64,000 nucleotides of DNA from Leucocoprinus leucothites (Eukaryota; Basidiomycota; Agaricomycetes; Agaricales; Agaricaceae). The DNA is taken from assembly GCA_013368445.1 (NCBI GenBank), contig JAACJO010000010.1, positions 1,178,001-1,242,000 on the forward strand, read 5' to 3'. The notes beneath the pieces are model-generated. The model was not told the DNA's origin. It searched no databases and saw only the letters and a program-made list of their open reading frames with translations. Both the position numbers and the translations under genes were made by a program. Shown piece after piece: positions 1 through 11,681 of this stretch (the first letter of the stretch is position 1; every line of letters starts with the position of its first letter).

Positions 1-219
1 CTAAGAGTGTACACTATTATTTATGATTGGCCGTTCTTGAGTTCAAGCCTTTTCATTGTTCATTCATTACGTTTGAAAAGGCTACCTTTTTGTTTTTACT
101 CGTCTACGTTTTATGTGTAGATTAGCTCTTGAGCCAGCGAGTAAAATATATTCGCCAGTCTCTCGTTACTCATGCAGCACTTATTCTTATAATAAATTCA
201 AACAAGTACTGCGACAACG

Positions 220-1160
220 GTAATTAATCACCCAGCCCAACTTCATTAGATCCGTAGTTAACACCACCCAATGACACTATTAATGCATCAGAGTAAACCC
301 GACCCACGAGTAATCCACACAATATAAAGGCGCTCAAGAAAACGTCAGAGTGAGAGAGAGAAAGAGAGAGAGAGAGAAGTCCGAGTAACACGAAGTATAC
401 AACGCTACACCCGGAGATTAGGTGCTGATAGTACTTTGCCAGCAAACGAAAAAGTCCAAGAGGTAAATGCAACAAGGGAGAACAGAACGACAAGCACGGA
501 AAATTGAAGAACGACGACAGTGCCGAAAAATAAATAGAAGCAATTGGCTTGCCGATCCTCCATCACGGACCCAAAGTCTGGGGTGACAGAAGGCCATCAA
601 ATGCTGAGAAGAAATAACATGCGTCCATATTCAAAAGGCATTTCGCTACCGGTACGATGTATGCGCGCAACAAGGACAAGAACGGGAGTAGTAGCTGGCC
701 GATACGGAGGAGATTTCGTGGAATACAGCAGCCAAGACCACAATCGAGACCTCTAGCCCTTCTTGTTCGACACTGGAGTACATAAGTAACCCCGATCACC
801 ATGTGCTCAACAAACCAGATGCAGTGCAGGATACCTAAGCTCGCCGAATCGCCCGATCGACGTTCAGGTCATTCGGCAGACACAGCACTCATCAAAATTC
901 TGATATACCAGCATAATGCACGACGATGAACAGACACCAAACGCCTCTGTGCAGAACCAACGACACGATTAATTTCTCGAGTATCGCTGAGTTGTAACTA
1001 CGCATGATTGCTAAGGTGAAAGCTCCGAGGATCTTGTCATTCAAGCGTGCTGATGAGATTCTAGGAAAAAGCTTAGAATGTTTACAGGTCAGATGGAGAT
1101 CAAACCTAGTGATGGTGCTATTCAAGGCAGCTCTTTCGCTCGGCTCCAAGACTACCATTC
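220..1160 (-). other. Conserved hydrophobic coding-like block, unit A (unidentified)
   Basis: On the minus strand several open stretches carry long hydrophobic runs, for example a segment reading GCSVVYFVLLGLLSLSLSLS near 370-430. Upstream, at 892-1158, lies an 88-codon stretch beginning MVVLEPSERAALNSTITRF. The same peptides recur with substitutions in unit B (6155-7230), which argues that they were once protein-coding. I do not recognise the family. The hydrophobic runs suggest a multi-pass membrane protein broken by introns or by decay. No complete exon chain could be drawn, so this may be a pseudogene, or conservation could simply reflect the duplication. Confidence 0.3.
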
Positions 1161-1379
1161 ATGCGATCAAATGCTGGTCATTATCAGAGATGGTATGGTC
1201 TGGTGACCTCGCGTGATTTCGGAGCGGAGAGATTGAGAAAACTATGACATGGGCAATGGTGCTGGTGAGAAGCCGAAGAATCGTCCCGAAGCCTGACAAA
1301 CAATAGGAATGAGTCACGGGCTGAGAGGAATGACGAATGAGAAGAGCACAGATATCATTTGGTGCTAAGCAAAAATTGG

Positions 1380-2070
1380 TTAGGCATTCCCTTCGGCCCA
1401 TCTCTTCAACCCGTCCGCCTGAGCTTGGAAGCCCATGTTCAACTTTCTTCCGATAAACCACTTGACAAAGTAGGCTGCCAAGCCTCCGAACACCTCTACA
1501 CTGTCGTATTTGGTGACCCTTCTCTTCTCCTTGCCGTCTCCTAAGTCCACTTCGGCTTCCGTAAGCCACTGCCAGCGTTCGGTCCAGAGAATCCAGGTTG
1601 GAACGCCTGATGTGCACCAAGCAACTTTGAAATTCTCGCGGTCCAGTGCTGTAATGATACAAAATGCAGAGTTTTTATTGAAAATTCCTACCGATGTATC
1701 GTCCAACGTGGGAGGAAGATGAACCGGGTATATGTACACATGGCTGCCGGACTTGAAGGGTTTGGTCGGAAAGCCGGTTTTTGCGTGCATCAGTCATAAC
1801 TTGATTACAATTATATTTACGCCTTATTAAAGTTCTGTGGAGAGAAACCTGGGACGCTCTTACGCAAATGGCTTCCTAGTTTCCAGTTTGAAAGATGAGT
1901 AAACCTGGCCAGCTGTGAGAGCAGAATGCTGACCATGCTTTGTATGACTGGAAACCCAAGATGGTGCGCCAAACCCGGTCCATCGGAGCATCTATGAAAG
2001 AGGAACCCGACGCAGCAAAGGCATATCCTTCATGTGTAGGCCAAGGTCGTGAAGTGGAAGCCGTAGCCAT
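1380..2070 (-). CDS. SRPBCC-fold (polyketide cyclase/START-like) protein, unit A
   Basis: Minus-strand gene in at least two exons. The first, from ATG at 2070, reads through SSFIDAPMDRVWRTILGFQS and YKAWSAF. This is the beginning of fungal SRPBCC proteins, where a conserved 'pieaV+r+lldf..Y..W' strand-helix pattern opens the ligand-binding fold. The last stretch, 1790-1380, continues with HVYIYPVHLPPTLDD, then ENFKVAWCTSGVP, WILWTERWQWL and finally YDSVEVFGGLAAYFVKWFIG. That is the beta-sheet and long C-terminal helix of the fold. Total length would be near 190 residues, normal for the family. The intron ends between the two parts (about 1960-1790) and a possible second one near 1650-1690 could not be fixed in frame, so the gene may carry lesions. 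Ligand and role are unknown. A TGACGTCA palindrome lies 68 bases upstream of the start. Confidence 0.55.
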
Positions 2071-2137
2071 AATGTTAATGAGGGGCGGAGGTGATCCGAA
2101 TGAAACTACACTGCCGCCACAAGATTAGCTTGGTGCG

Positions 2138-2145
2138 TGACGTCA
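2138..2145. promoter_or_regulatory. TGACGTCA (CRE/ATF-type) palindrome upstream of the SRPBCC gene
   Basis: A perfect TGACGTCA palindrome sits 68 bases upstream of the minus-strand SRPBCC start. The equivalent place in unit B, 7579-7586, also keeps it, within an otherwise diverged stretch. bZIP factors of the ATF/CREB class bind this sequence in fungi. A regulatory role here is inference from position only. Confidence 0.35.
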
Positions 2146-4024
2146 CCTTCAGGTGATTCAGTTACTAGCGTCACGGTAAATCGGTAACGACCGTCTGACC
2201 TTGATCGATTCCTTTCGCTACATTTTTCAGACCTCGAGTGCTCTCTGTTGCTCGGTGCTTCTTCAACGAAAAGCTCCTCTCTAACACCCCCGTGATAATA
2301 TCCTCTGTGTTGTCCTCAGGCATCGGCTCTGAGGTACATTCTTACTTGAGCTGCCTCCTCGGTACTCAGGTACTTAAAATCAATGCCACATATGAATACG
2401 GTAGTGTCCTTCGCCTTAGATACACAGTAATACCGGAGAACCCCTCTCTTTACGTCTTTTTTGCACAGCTAATATCATTCCGAGGCACTCGCAACGCCTA
2501 CCTCGGTTGCTATCCAAGCCTAACCACTGCGATGAATCCAAGTCGGACCTCTGCTTAGCAGAGAATTCAGACCTTAAAACATCTTCCCTCCCCTGAGGGA
2601 TGTTTTCATAACTTCGTTTCGAGGGCTAATTGCCGACGTTATTTACCTCACCTCGATACACTACTCACTATTATCCTCTTGACTCGATGGATATCGCCAT
2701 AGCATTTCTAATACCCGAATTACCATGTAGGGCTCTCGCTGGCTTTGCTTGCTGAACTCCTGGCTCCCTGGGTATATACAATTCATAAGGTCCCCTGTTT
2801 CATTCATGCACTGGTAGGCTCCGACTCCGTACGTCCGTCTCAGATCTAGGTATCTCTCCTCTTGTGAGATTGATATTTATCCGCCGCCCCTGGTACTGCT
2901 CAATCCTAAGACTGATAGCATCTGTCAGGAATATACTTACGCCCGAGGTTTGCCGAAGAAACTCGTTGCAAATTGATCACAAGTGGACCGAGATTGCATA
3001 AATCGGTATGTGAGGTGATCGGCGGCTTGGTTCCTCATTTGTTATCCACAAAGCACCTCAACCTACCCACATCTCTACCCACACGGTCAATCATTATTTA
3101 AAAAACACGACCAATGAACTTCATCAGTGTCTCCAATACCGCCATGATTTTATGCTGGGTTTTATGTGCCATCGAGCCTCAGAATTAAGACACTGGATAA
3201 TCAGTCTGCCTCACCATCGCGGAGGCGTACATACGGACCATGAAGCGTTCTGATCACTAGAATCAATCCTTAATAGCATAGACTTAAGCTAGATGATTTA
3301 CCTTGCTCCTTGGAGCGATGTCCTATATTTATTCTCACATTCATTGGCGTGATGATGATATTGATGGATTCTTGAGCGAAAAGCGAGGAGTGGATCTTCA
3401 CCCTCCCATTAGGAGTCCCATCCCCACCAACGCCGTCCCACTCCACTCAGCACCTATAAGCTACTCTCTAGCAATGAACCAAGTAGAAGAACAACCATGA
3501 TGATTTTGATGTAGTAGAGGTGGTTCATATGAGCGAATGTGCTAAAGCATAACATATCGGAGGTAGTCAATCTGAGTGAGCAAGCACCGCTTTGAGCAGG
3601 CCCAATAGTTCAATCATGATGTTTTCGTTGGTTCCTCTTCTAAGCATGCATGCAGTTGAATTCAGGCCTCCCACCAAACAATGTCATCTCTTTGATCATG
3701 AAATGGTTACAGTGCGAGCTTCATTAAACGTTCAACCCTGGTTTCGGCTGCACCTCACTTGGGCAGGCCGTAGATATCGGTTCTTTGCTCTTGGCTTGCT
3801 GTTCAGCTCTGATCAGGGGAATGCCCGGGATGTGATAGTGTTTGAAATGTTTTAGACAATCACATTTTTGTTCCGGATGCTGTGGCTAACCACAAGAATT
3901 CCTACTGTCCGAGACATATATAAGTTATTCACAACAACTGGTCCCCGACTGGCCCCAACAACTGCATCTCGAATACTTTATTTACAGCTAATATTCTAAG
4001 CCTACTAGTAGACCTGCTACTAAT
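2146..4024. other. Non-coding spacer, unit A
   Basis: About 1.9 kb between the divergent SRPBCC and DUF6533-like genes. A 106-codon open stretch at 2238-2558 (+) has no recognisable family, and its frame is not kept in unit B, so I treat it as chance. The DNA is clearly related to 7590-9335 in unit B. I see no other gene here. Confidence 0.5.
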
Positions 4025-5994
4025 ATGGCGTCGTCTCTCGATGATCTCAGGGATTTCGCCATCAGGAGCTTAACGACAACTTTTCACACTGGTGAGTGAC
4101 TTGGCAAATAACCCCACTGGCAAATTTTGACTCTGATCAGTTGCGGTGTTAACCCTCGTGCTTTACGATGCCACTCTACTATCTGACCGAGTGATTCACT
4201 TTTATCGGTATGACAACCTGACTCTTCATTCAGGATCACATTACATGCCTTATCATGTTCCAAACAGTCATTCAGGCCCAAAAATAAGTGCTGTTTACAC
4301 ACTAGTGCAAGTCGGAGTGCTGGTGTCGACCGTAATGTGAGTGAACCTGGCGGTTGGTTCATGAATCTTATTATTAATTTGGCTAGAATAATGCTTCAAC
4401 GTAAATCCGGTCCATCATCTTTATATCTGCTATTGATGATGATGCACAGACAATGTCACAATGCAGCTATCAGACAGAGTACGTCCGCCATTTTTACGCT
4501 GTAATATGACCAATATTGTGGATACAACAATCCCACTTGCTCAAACACAAAACCCCAGTTGTGAGTTTCTCCAGGGCCGTAGAAGTTTTACAAATCCCCA
4601 GATGCATATCCCTGAATCTGAATTCTACTCACCCTCTACTTAGCTGCATTGTCACCTCTATTTTGAAAGACTTGTGCGTTTCATGGCGACTGAAGAGTAG
4701 TCATGCATGACAGTAGCTGAATTCAGTCCAGTACTACATCATTCTTCCTTTCTTTTCCTGTTCAGATTCTGCTGGTCATAAGACTATGTGCATTATGGAA
4801 TTTCAATCGTATAGGTAAGTGCTTGGATTATTTCTGGTCCACCTGAAACCTGAGTCTACTTGCGTCAGTGACTTCTGTATTCTGCATAGGAACAATAAGT
4901 ACAGAGCCTCGCCTTTTGGATTATGTTCATTGCTGAATGTCATTCTTTCACCCCCACCCCATTCAGTTCAAATCACGGTGGGTAACTTCAAATCAGTGGT
5001 TTGAATGAGTTCCCAAAGGCTAATTTCACTGCTATTTCATTGTTTCCTCCTACCTAGGTTGCCATCGCAAATCTGGTTGTTTGGTTTGTTGTATATGACA
5101 CACATTTCCCGGTTCATATTCCAGTACGGAGTTGCGTGGCGCTGACGCAACTGGATGTCGTAATTGTCTCAAATCAGCTCCGGATAGCTACTGCGTAGGA
5201 GTTCCTTCCTTCCTTCTCTGCCTTCTGACGGGCCATGAATTCATAAATCCCCTTTGCAGTGTAATCAACATTGCTATTTTAGGTTCGTATGATTCTGCAA
5301 TGTGGATCAAAGCTCATGTATTGCATTTTTGCAGGGGCGGGAACCCTCCTAACAATATATAGGCTGTACAAAAGCTTGGGAGACATCAGCAGCACGTATA
5401 GGTCCATCTGGCCGCGCCTCGCTCATGTTAAACACTTCACACCTGTCTTCTGGACCTTTTACCTCGATGGGACATTATTCTTCTTTCCGTGGGTTTTAGT
5501 TTCTACTGGCTGATTGATACTGACGATGATATATACGCTGATAGAATGCTTGGTACATGACTTTTGTTTAACTCTGTCTATATTCCAAGCACCTGACTCA
5601 CGTCGAATCATAGCTATGGAAATTGCCGGGTCCTTGGGCAGCTTTAGGATCCCGCTCGGCCAAGGAGATTGGTCTATGTACGTTTTCTCTTCTTTTGGCA
5701 ATGTGCGACAGGTGATTTTATTCTAAATATCAGGTGGAAATGGGCCGTTCAATACATCAGTGTAAGCTTGGTCAGGCTTGACGGTCTACGCGATCTAACC
5801 TTCTCCAGATAACTCGGCTACTCCTCAATCTCCACGAGGCCAGTAAGGGCATGAAAGACAGCATAGTGACACAGGAAATGTCCACATTGCGGTTTGGCAA
5901 CTTCCAGGATGGTCAAGATCAGACCGCGAACGAGGAGATAGACGGGACGGGAGAAGTTGACATTGAAGAAAGCGCTACGAGAAATACTGGTTGA
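4025..5994 (+). CDS. DUF6533-like seven-helix membrane protein, unit A
   Basis: Multi-exon gene. Exon 1 (4025-4091) encodes a short N-terminus beginning MASSLDDLRDFAIRSL. Exon 2 (from 4141) gives LVLYDATLLSDRVIHFYR and continues after a short intron (acceptor near 4261) with SAVYTLVQVGVLVST. This matches the opening of the DUF6533 family, where YD, a later acidic residue and an aromatic precede the second helix. Further exons encode ILLVIRLCALWNFNRI near 4766, a Cys-containing luminal loop near 5120, then FTPVFWTFYLDGTLFFFP near 5440 (the family's 'lyrDG..yF' region). The end is TRLLLNLHEASKGMKDSI followed by an acidic tail to TGA at 5994. These proteins are abundant in Agaricomycetes, lie in membranes and have no established function. 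The neighbouring unit holds a paralogue at 9336-11319. Confidence 0.62.
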
Positions 5995-6154
5995 GATGAA
6001 AATGCTCTCTAGAGTGTTGCCTATGGCTATCGCACTCATTCCGACCAGAGCCATATTCTTCGTTGTTCACTGTCTGTTTTGTAAAAAGCTACCGCTTTGT
6101 TTTTACTTTCGTGCGTTTTTATGTGCGTAGATTAGAGTGTATCCGCTGTTGGCG

Positions 6155-7230
6155 TTAGTGATCATTTCTAGCGTAAACTGATTTGAAGCTGAATCGTCCC
6201 CTCTCGCGAAACCCTACTTGGCCTTGGTAGCAGATGGACTTGATTGATTCCTGGACCAGTGAGGAACGTACGTTCGCCATCCCCCGCTTTTCATGCAACG
6301 GCTGTGCAAATGATAAATTCCAACAAGCACTATGACAACGATAATAACTATCCAACCCAACTTAAATCCGTGGTTAGTATCTCCCAATGACCTTATAAAT
6401 GCGTCATGGTAAACCCGACCCGCGGGTAATCCACACAACACAAAGCATTCGAGAAAATCCCCCGAGAGAGAGAGGGCAAAGTCCGAGTAGCACGAAATAT
6501 ACAACACTACACCCGGAGATCAGGTGCTTATACTTTGCCAGCGGACGAGCATGTATCCCTAAGAAGCGAATACACAAGGGAGAAACGAACGACAATGGCT
6601 CCGAAAAATAGATAAAATTGATTAGCCTGCCAATCCTCCACCGCGGACTCAAAGTCATGGGGCAGCGGAGGATCGTTAAATGTTGATAAGCAATAACAGA
6701 TGTCCAAAGCGTTTCGCTACCGGTGCGATATATGCGCGTAACGAGGATAAAAACGGAAATAGTAGCTGGCAATACGGAGGATAATGTCGAATACAGCCGC
6801 CAGGACCACGATCAAGGCCTCTAGCCCTTCTCGTTCGGCACCAAAACACGTAAGTAATCCCAACCATGTGCTTGATAAACCAGGTGCAGCGCAGGATACC
6901 CAGCCTCGCCGAATAGCCCGATCAACGCTCAGGCCATTCAGCAGGCGCGTCACTAGTCGTAATTCGATATGCCAAGCCTGATGCACGACGATGAACGGAC
7001 ACAAAAACGCCTTTGCGTGCGGAACCGCCGACGTGATTGATTTCTCGGGTATCACTGAGTTGTAACCACACACGATTACTGGGATGAGAGCTCCCAGGAT
7101 CTTGTCGCCCAAGCCTGCTGACGAAGTTCTAGGATAAAGCTTGAAATGTTTATGGGGCAAATGGAGACCAGACCTAGTGATGGTGCTATTCAAGGCCGTT
7201 CTTTCGCTGGGCTCCGAAACTACCATTCAT
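6155..7230 (-). other. Conserved hydrophobic coding-like block, unit B (unidentified)
   Basis: Counterpart of 220-1160. The longest uninterrupted minus-strand stretch (7226-6717, 169 codons) begins MVVSEPSERTALNSTITR and contains a probable membrane segment EALIVVLAAVFDIILRIASY. Further left another frame gives KLGWIVIIVVIVLVGIY, a strong candidate helix. Peptides align with unit A over long stretches despite many base changes. I do not recognise a family. It could be a membrane protein gene with several short introns, or one that has decayed in both units. Confidence 0.3.
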
Positions 7231-7405
7231 GCGGTCAAATGATGGTCATGATCGGAGACAGTACGGTCTGACGAGCTCGCGCGATTTCGGAGCGAAGAGA
7301 CATTGAGAAACTAACGATATGGGCAATGGTGCTGGTGAGAAGCCAACAAGTCGTTCCGAAGCCTGACAAACAACGGGGACGAGTCCCGGGCTGAGAGGAA
7401 TGTCG

Positions 7406-7521
7406 AATGAGGTAGTGCGCCAGACTTGGTCCATCGGAGCATCTATGAAAGAGGGACCTGATACAGCAAAGACATATCTTTCCTGTGTAGGCCAAGGCCG
7501 TGAAATTGGAAGACGTGCCAT
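7406..7521 (-). pseudogene. Truncated SRPBCC-like gene remnant, unit B
   Basis: Only the first exon start survives: from ATG at 7521 the reading begins MARLPISRPWPTQERYVFAV and continues SGPSFIDAPMDQVWRT, closely matching unit A. Immediately after the VWRT codons the DNA jumps to sequence that in unit A lies near 1339, beyond the end of the gene. About 620 bases, equal to 1340-1964 of unit A and holding nearly all of the domain, are missing. The remaining open frame runs on into unrelated sequence and cannot make the fold. Confidence 0.75.
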
Positions 7522-7578
7522 CACGTTAATGAGAAGCAGAGGGTGATCCAAATGCAGCTACACTGTCACATAGGTGCG

Positions 7579-7586
7579 TGACGTCA
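7579..7586. promoter_or_regulatory. TGACGTCA palindrome, unit B
   Basis: Second copy of the CRE/ATF-type palindrome, 58 bases upstream of the truncated SRPBCC start. It is retained although the gene it would control is broken. Confidence 0.3.
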
Positions 7587-7589
7587 CCT

Positions 7590-9335
7590 TCAGGTGATTT
7601 GGTTCCTGGCGTCACGGTAATGATCTGACTTTGGTCGATTTCTTTCGCTACGTTTTTCGGACCTCTACTCGACCGGGTGCTTTCTGTTGCTTGGAGCTTC
7701 TTTAACGGAAAGCTACTCTTGGATGCCTTGTGCAAACATCCTCGTTACTGTTCTCGGATACCGGCTCTGAGGTACAATCTTACTTGGTTTGCCTCCCCGT
7801 CGTTCAGAATTAGTGCCGACATATGACTATTGTACCGTCCCTCCGATCTCTACCGCCAGAGAACTCGTAGCTGTACGACATCTCTTCGCAGAGGAACTCG
7901 AGGTCCTCTGCTTCGTTTATGTACTCTGATAGAATTCTGACTGTGCATGTCTGGTTTAGATCTGGATGTGACCTGACTTTCCGTAAGGTTGATCTTTATC
8001 TAGCCTCCACCAGCGTAGGTTTGTCACACAACTGACTGCATCCGTCGAGCAGAATATTTTTTATGTCCAGATTATTGTCGCAAGCTGACCATAGCCAGCC
8101 CGAGATTGTATAAACTTGTTTGCGACGCGGCCCACTTGTGGTCCCATTTGCCATCCGTAGGCCCTCCTGGTGGGCTTCAACGAATCCTCTGCATCTCTCT
8201 AATCACACGATCATTTATCGTCTGAACGCCCCGTCAGAGTCTTCGACCCTATCATGATTTTATGTTGTCCATCTATGTCCCATCCAGCCTCAGATTCGAG
8301 TCACCAGATGACCAGTCTGTCCCATCATCGCGAGGAAATACATATGAGCCGTAACGCGTTCTAATAATTGGAATCATTCCTTGATAGGATGGACCTAAGC
8401 AGATCTAAGCTGGGCAAATGAGCACACTGCCCGGAGTGATGTCCTATCTCTATTCTCATCTTACTGTATTCTGATCTTGGGTGAATGGTGAGGAGTTCAT
8501 CTTCATCCTTTATTAGTCGCCCATCTCCGCCACTGTCGTCCCACTCCACCCACTCCTTTCGGCTATTCTACAGTCTCCTGAACAGTTTTTGCGGCGTCCC
8601 AGTCCCTACCAGTGATTGATGTAGAAGAACGGTCACGATGATTTCGATGCAGCAAAGATGGCTCATAGCAGATGGACAATGTCTTCGTACATGTAGAACA
8701 TTTCTCCTGATGATCTATACTGGGCGAGCGCACTGTTGGATGAATTTTATGACCTCGGCGTCTCGCTCCTCTTAATTCGACTACGACTTCAGAAAGCCTG
8801 AAGTCTAAGGTAGTACCCAGAGGGATGCCTCTCTCATTACCATCATCCCCCTCGTCTATTAGACAACACAATCCATTGCTGCTGTAGATACCCCAGCCAA
8901 GCCTGTTTGTTCATCGGGAGTCTAATATCCATACTGATAGTTATTAGCTATGATCCTAAGTCTGAAGATCTTAAGGTTCAACCTTCTCGTTTGCGTCCTC
9001 GCTTGGATAGGTGATAAGTATTAATTCTCCATTCTTGGAAATTTGAGCTATAACGGTTCAGCTCTGGCAAAGGAACCATCCAAGCAGGTCCCGAGGGATC
9101 ATGATCTGTCGCAGGCTCTTCATTAATTCATTTGGCAGTACCCGGAGTACTTCCGATGACAATCAACACCTCTGTTCTGGATGCTGCGGCTACCTGGATT
9201 AGTCCTAGCATAACGCACCTGCCCACCCGAGACATAGATAAGCTACTATCCACAATGACTGGCCTCTAACTGGCCCCCAACTACGTCCCAGATACTTTAT
9301 TTTACAGTCAATATTCTGAGCCTATTAGACGTGCC
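7590..9335. other. Non-coding spacer, unit B
   Basis: About 1.7 kb related to 2146-4024 in unit A by scattered short matches. No open stretch here is longer than about 100 codons or recognisable. I see no gene. Confidence 0.5.
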
Positions 9336-11319
9336 ATGGCTGACACTACATTACCTATTGATACTGAAGGCCTCAGGGATATGGCCATACATGGCTTGAA
9401 CACCGCATTCTATATGGGTGAGTAACTCGGCAAATAATCCACTAGCAAATTTGACACTGGTCAGTTGCGATGTTAACCCTCGTGGTGTATGATGCCATCC
9501 TACAGTCTGATCGAGTGTTTCACTTTTATTGGTATGACATCCTCTCTTCAGCGCAAGGAAGACGAGTGCTCATTCATGATCACATCACATGTCTTATCGT
9601 GCCTCAATAGTCATTCAGGCTCGAAAACGAAGGTTGTTTACACACTAGCACAAATCGGAGTACTGGTTCCGACAGTGTGAGTGAACCCAGCCGCCTGATC
9701 ATGAAGCTTGATTACCAGTGATGCTAGACTCGAGCTCCAACGTAAATCTAGTCCATTTTCTTTATATCCGTTGCTGATTATAACGCACAGATGATTTCAC
9801 AATGCGACTATCAGAAAGAGTATGTCCGCCATTTTTTACGCTGTACCGTGACAAACATAATTACCGTACATCTGCGGCTCAAACCTGAAACCCCCAGTTG
9901 TGAGTTTCCCCGGCCCGGGATAGTACATATGTCCAAACTCTGCTCATCCATTACGCATCAGCTGCATTGCCATTCCCGTTTTGCGAAATTCGTGAGTTTT
10001 ATAGTGGTTAAAGAACGGTAGTCGTGCATGACAATAGCTAAATCCAGTCTAGTATTGCTTTGGTCCTCCTTGCATTTCCTATCCAGATTCTGCTGGTCCT
10101 GAGATTATGTGCACTGTGGAGCTTTAATCGCATAGGTAAGTGTTTCAATTTTTCTGGATTGTCCGGAACTTGAGTCTATTCCGCCAGTGACTTCTGTGTT
10201 CTGCATCGGAACAGTGGGTTCGTCTAGTCTTTTAGATAGCAAGGCATTATGGTCATTGCTGATTATTATTATTTATTTCCCACCTCATTCAGTTCAGATT
10301 ATGGTAAGGAATTTCGAGTCAGGTTTGAATGAATTCCTGAAGTGCTAAATTCACTGCTATTGCTTTACCTTCTCCTACCCAGATTGCCATTGCAAATCTG
10401 ATTGTTACATGCATCGCATACGGCGGACATGTCGTGGGTCGCTTGCCAGTACCGGGCTGTGTGACACTCATACCACTGGATGTCATAATCGTCTCAAATC
10501 GCTTCATGATGGGTACAGCGTAAGAGTTCCTCCCTTCCTTCTCTGGATTCTGACGGACCATGAATTCTTAAATTTTCTGCGTAGTATAACCAATATTGTT
10601 ATTTTAGGTGCGTACGATTTTACAATGTGGGTCAGAGCTCAGGGATCCCATTTTTTGCAGGAGCGGGAACCTTCCTAACGATATATAAGTTGTACGGAAG
10701 CCTGAGAGACATCAGCGGCGCTTACGAGTCCATTTGGCCGCGTTTTGCTCACGTTCAACACTTCACACCTGTCCTGTGGGCTTTTTACATTGATGGGACA
10801 TTATTTTTCTTTCCGTAAGTTTCAGGTAGATTGTTATTAGCAGATTTATACTGACGAAAATCGATCGGTCCGATACCAGAATACTTGGTATAGAGTTTTT
10901 GTTTGACTTCGTCTATATTCCAAGAACCTGACTCGCGTCGAATCACAGCTATGGAAATTGTTGAGTCCCTAGGAAACCTTGGCATCCCGTTCATACCAGG
11001 AGATTGGAGAATGTATGTTTTCCTTTATTTTCGAAGTAAACAAGCGATTTATTCCAACTATCAGGTGGAAATGGGCCCTCCAATACTTTAGCGTAAGCTT
11101 TATCCTGAGGCTTTATAGGCTATCCGACCTAACCGTCTTCAGGTAACTCGTCTACTCCTCAATCTCCACGAGGCTAGTAAGGGTATGAAAGACAGTATCG
11201 TGACACAGGAAATCTCCACGTTGCGATTTCGCGAATTCTGCGACGGTCAAGATCGGACCGCGAACGAGGAGATAGACAAAGCACGGGAAGTTGACATTGA
11301 AGAAAGGGCTGCGATATAA
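9336..11319 (+). CDS. DUF6533-like seven-helix membrane protein, unit B
   Basis: Paralogue of 4025-5994 with the same exon layout. Exon 1 starts MADTTLPIDTEGLRDMAI. After an intron ending near 9465 the frame gives LVVYDAILQSDRVFHFY, and after a second intron (acceptor near 9609) KTKVVYTLAQIGVLVPTV. Later exons give ILLVLRLCALWSFNRI near 10088, IPLDVIIVSNRFMMGTA near 10480, and FLTIYKLYGSLRDISGAY followed by FTPVLWAFYIDGTLFFFP near 10670-10815. The gene ends with TRLLLNLHEASKGMKDSI, an Asp/Glu-rich tail and TAA at 11319. Key family features (YD motif, paired helices, 'W.FY.DG' motif, SxRL/TRLLLNLHE end) are all present. Exon joints near 9680-9800 could not be settled in frame. Function is unknown; location in a membrane is expected. 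Confidence 0.62.
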
Positions 11320-11335
11320 GTTGATTGAGATAAAA

Positions 11336-11641
11336 ATGCAGGCTAAGAGCCATTTCTGAGTTCAAGCCATTTCGTTGTTCATCTGTTTCGTAAAAGCCAC
11401 GGTTTTGTTTTTACTTGACTGCGCTTTATGTATACATATTATCTCTTGAGTAGTGAGCAATGTATATTCGCCAGTCCCTCGTTATCCAGAAATAAATTCA
11501 GACAAGTTATACAACAACGGTAATAAAATACCGAAACCAACGTTAGATCCGTGGTTAACACCTCCCAGTAACCCTATAAACGTGTCATAGTAAACCCGAC
11601 CCGCAAGTAATCCACACACCACAAATGCATTCAAGAAAACG

Positions 11642-11681
<40 letters not shown>

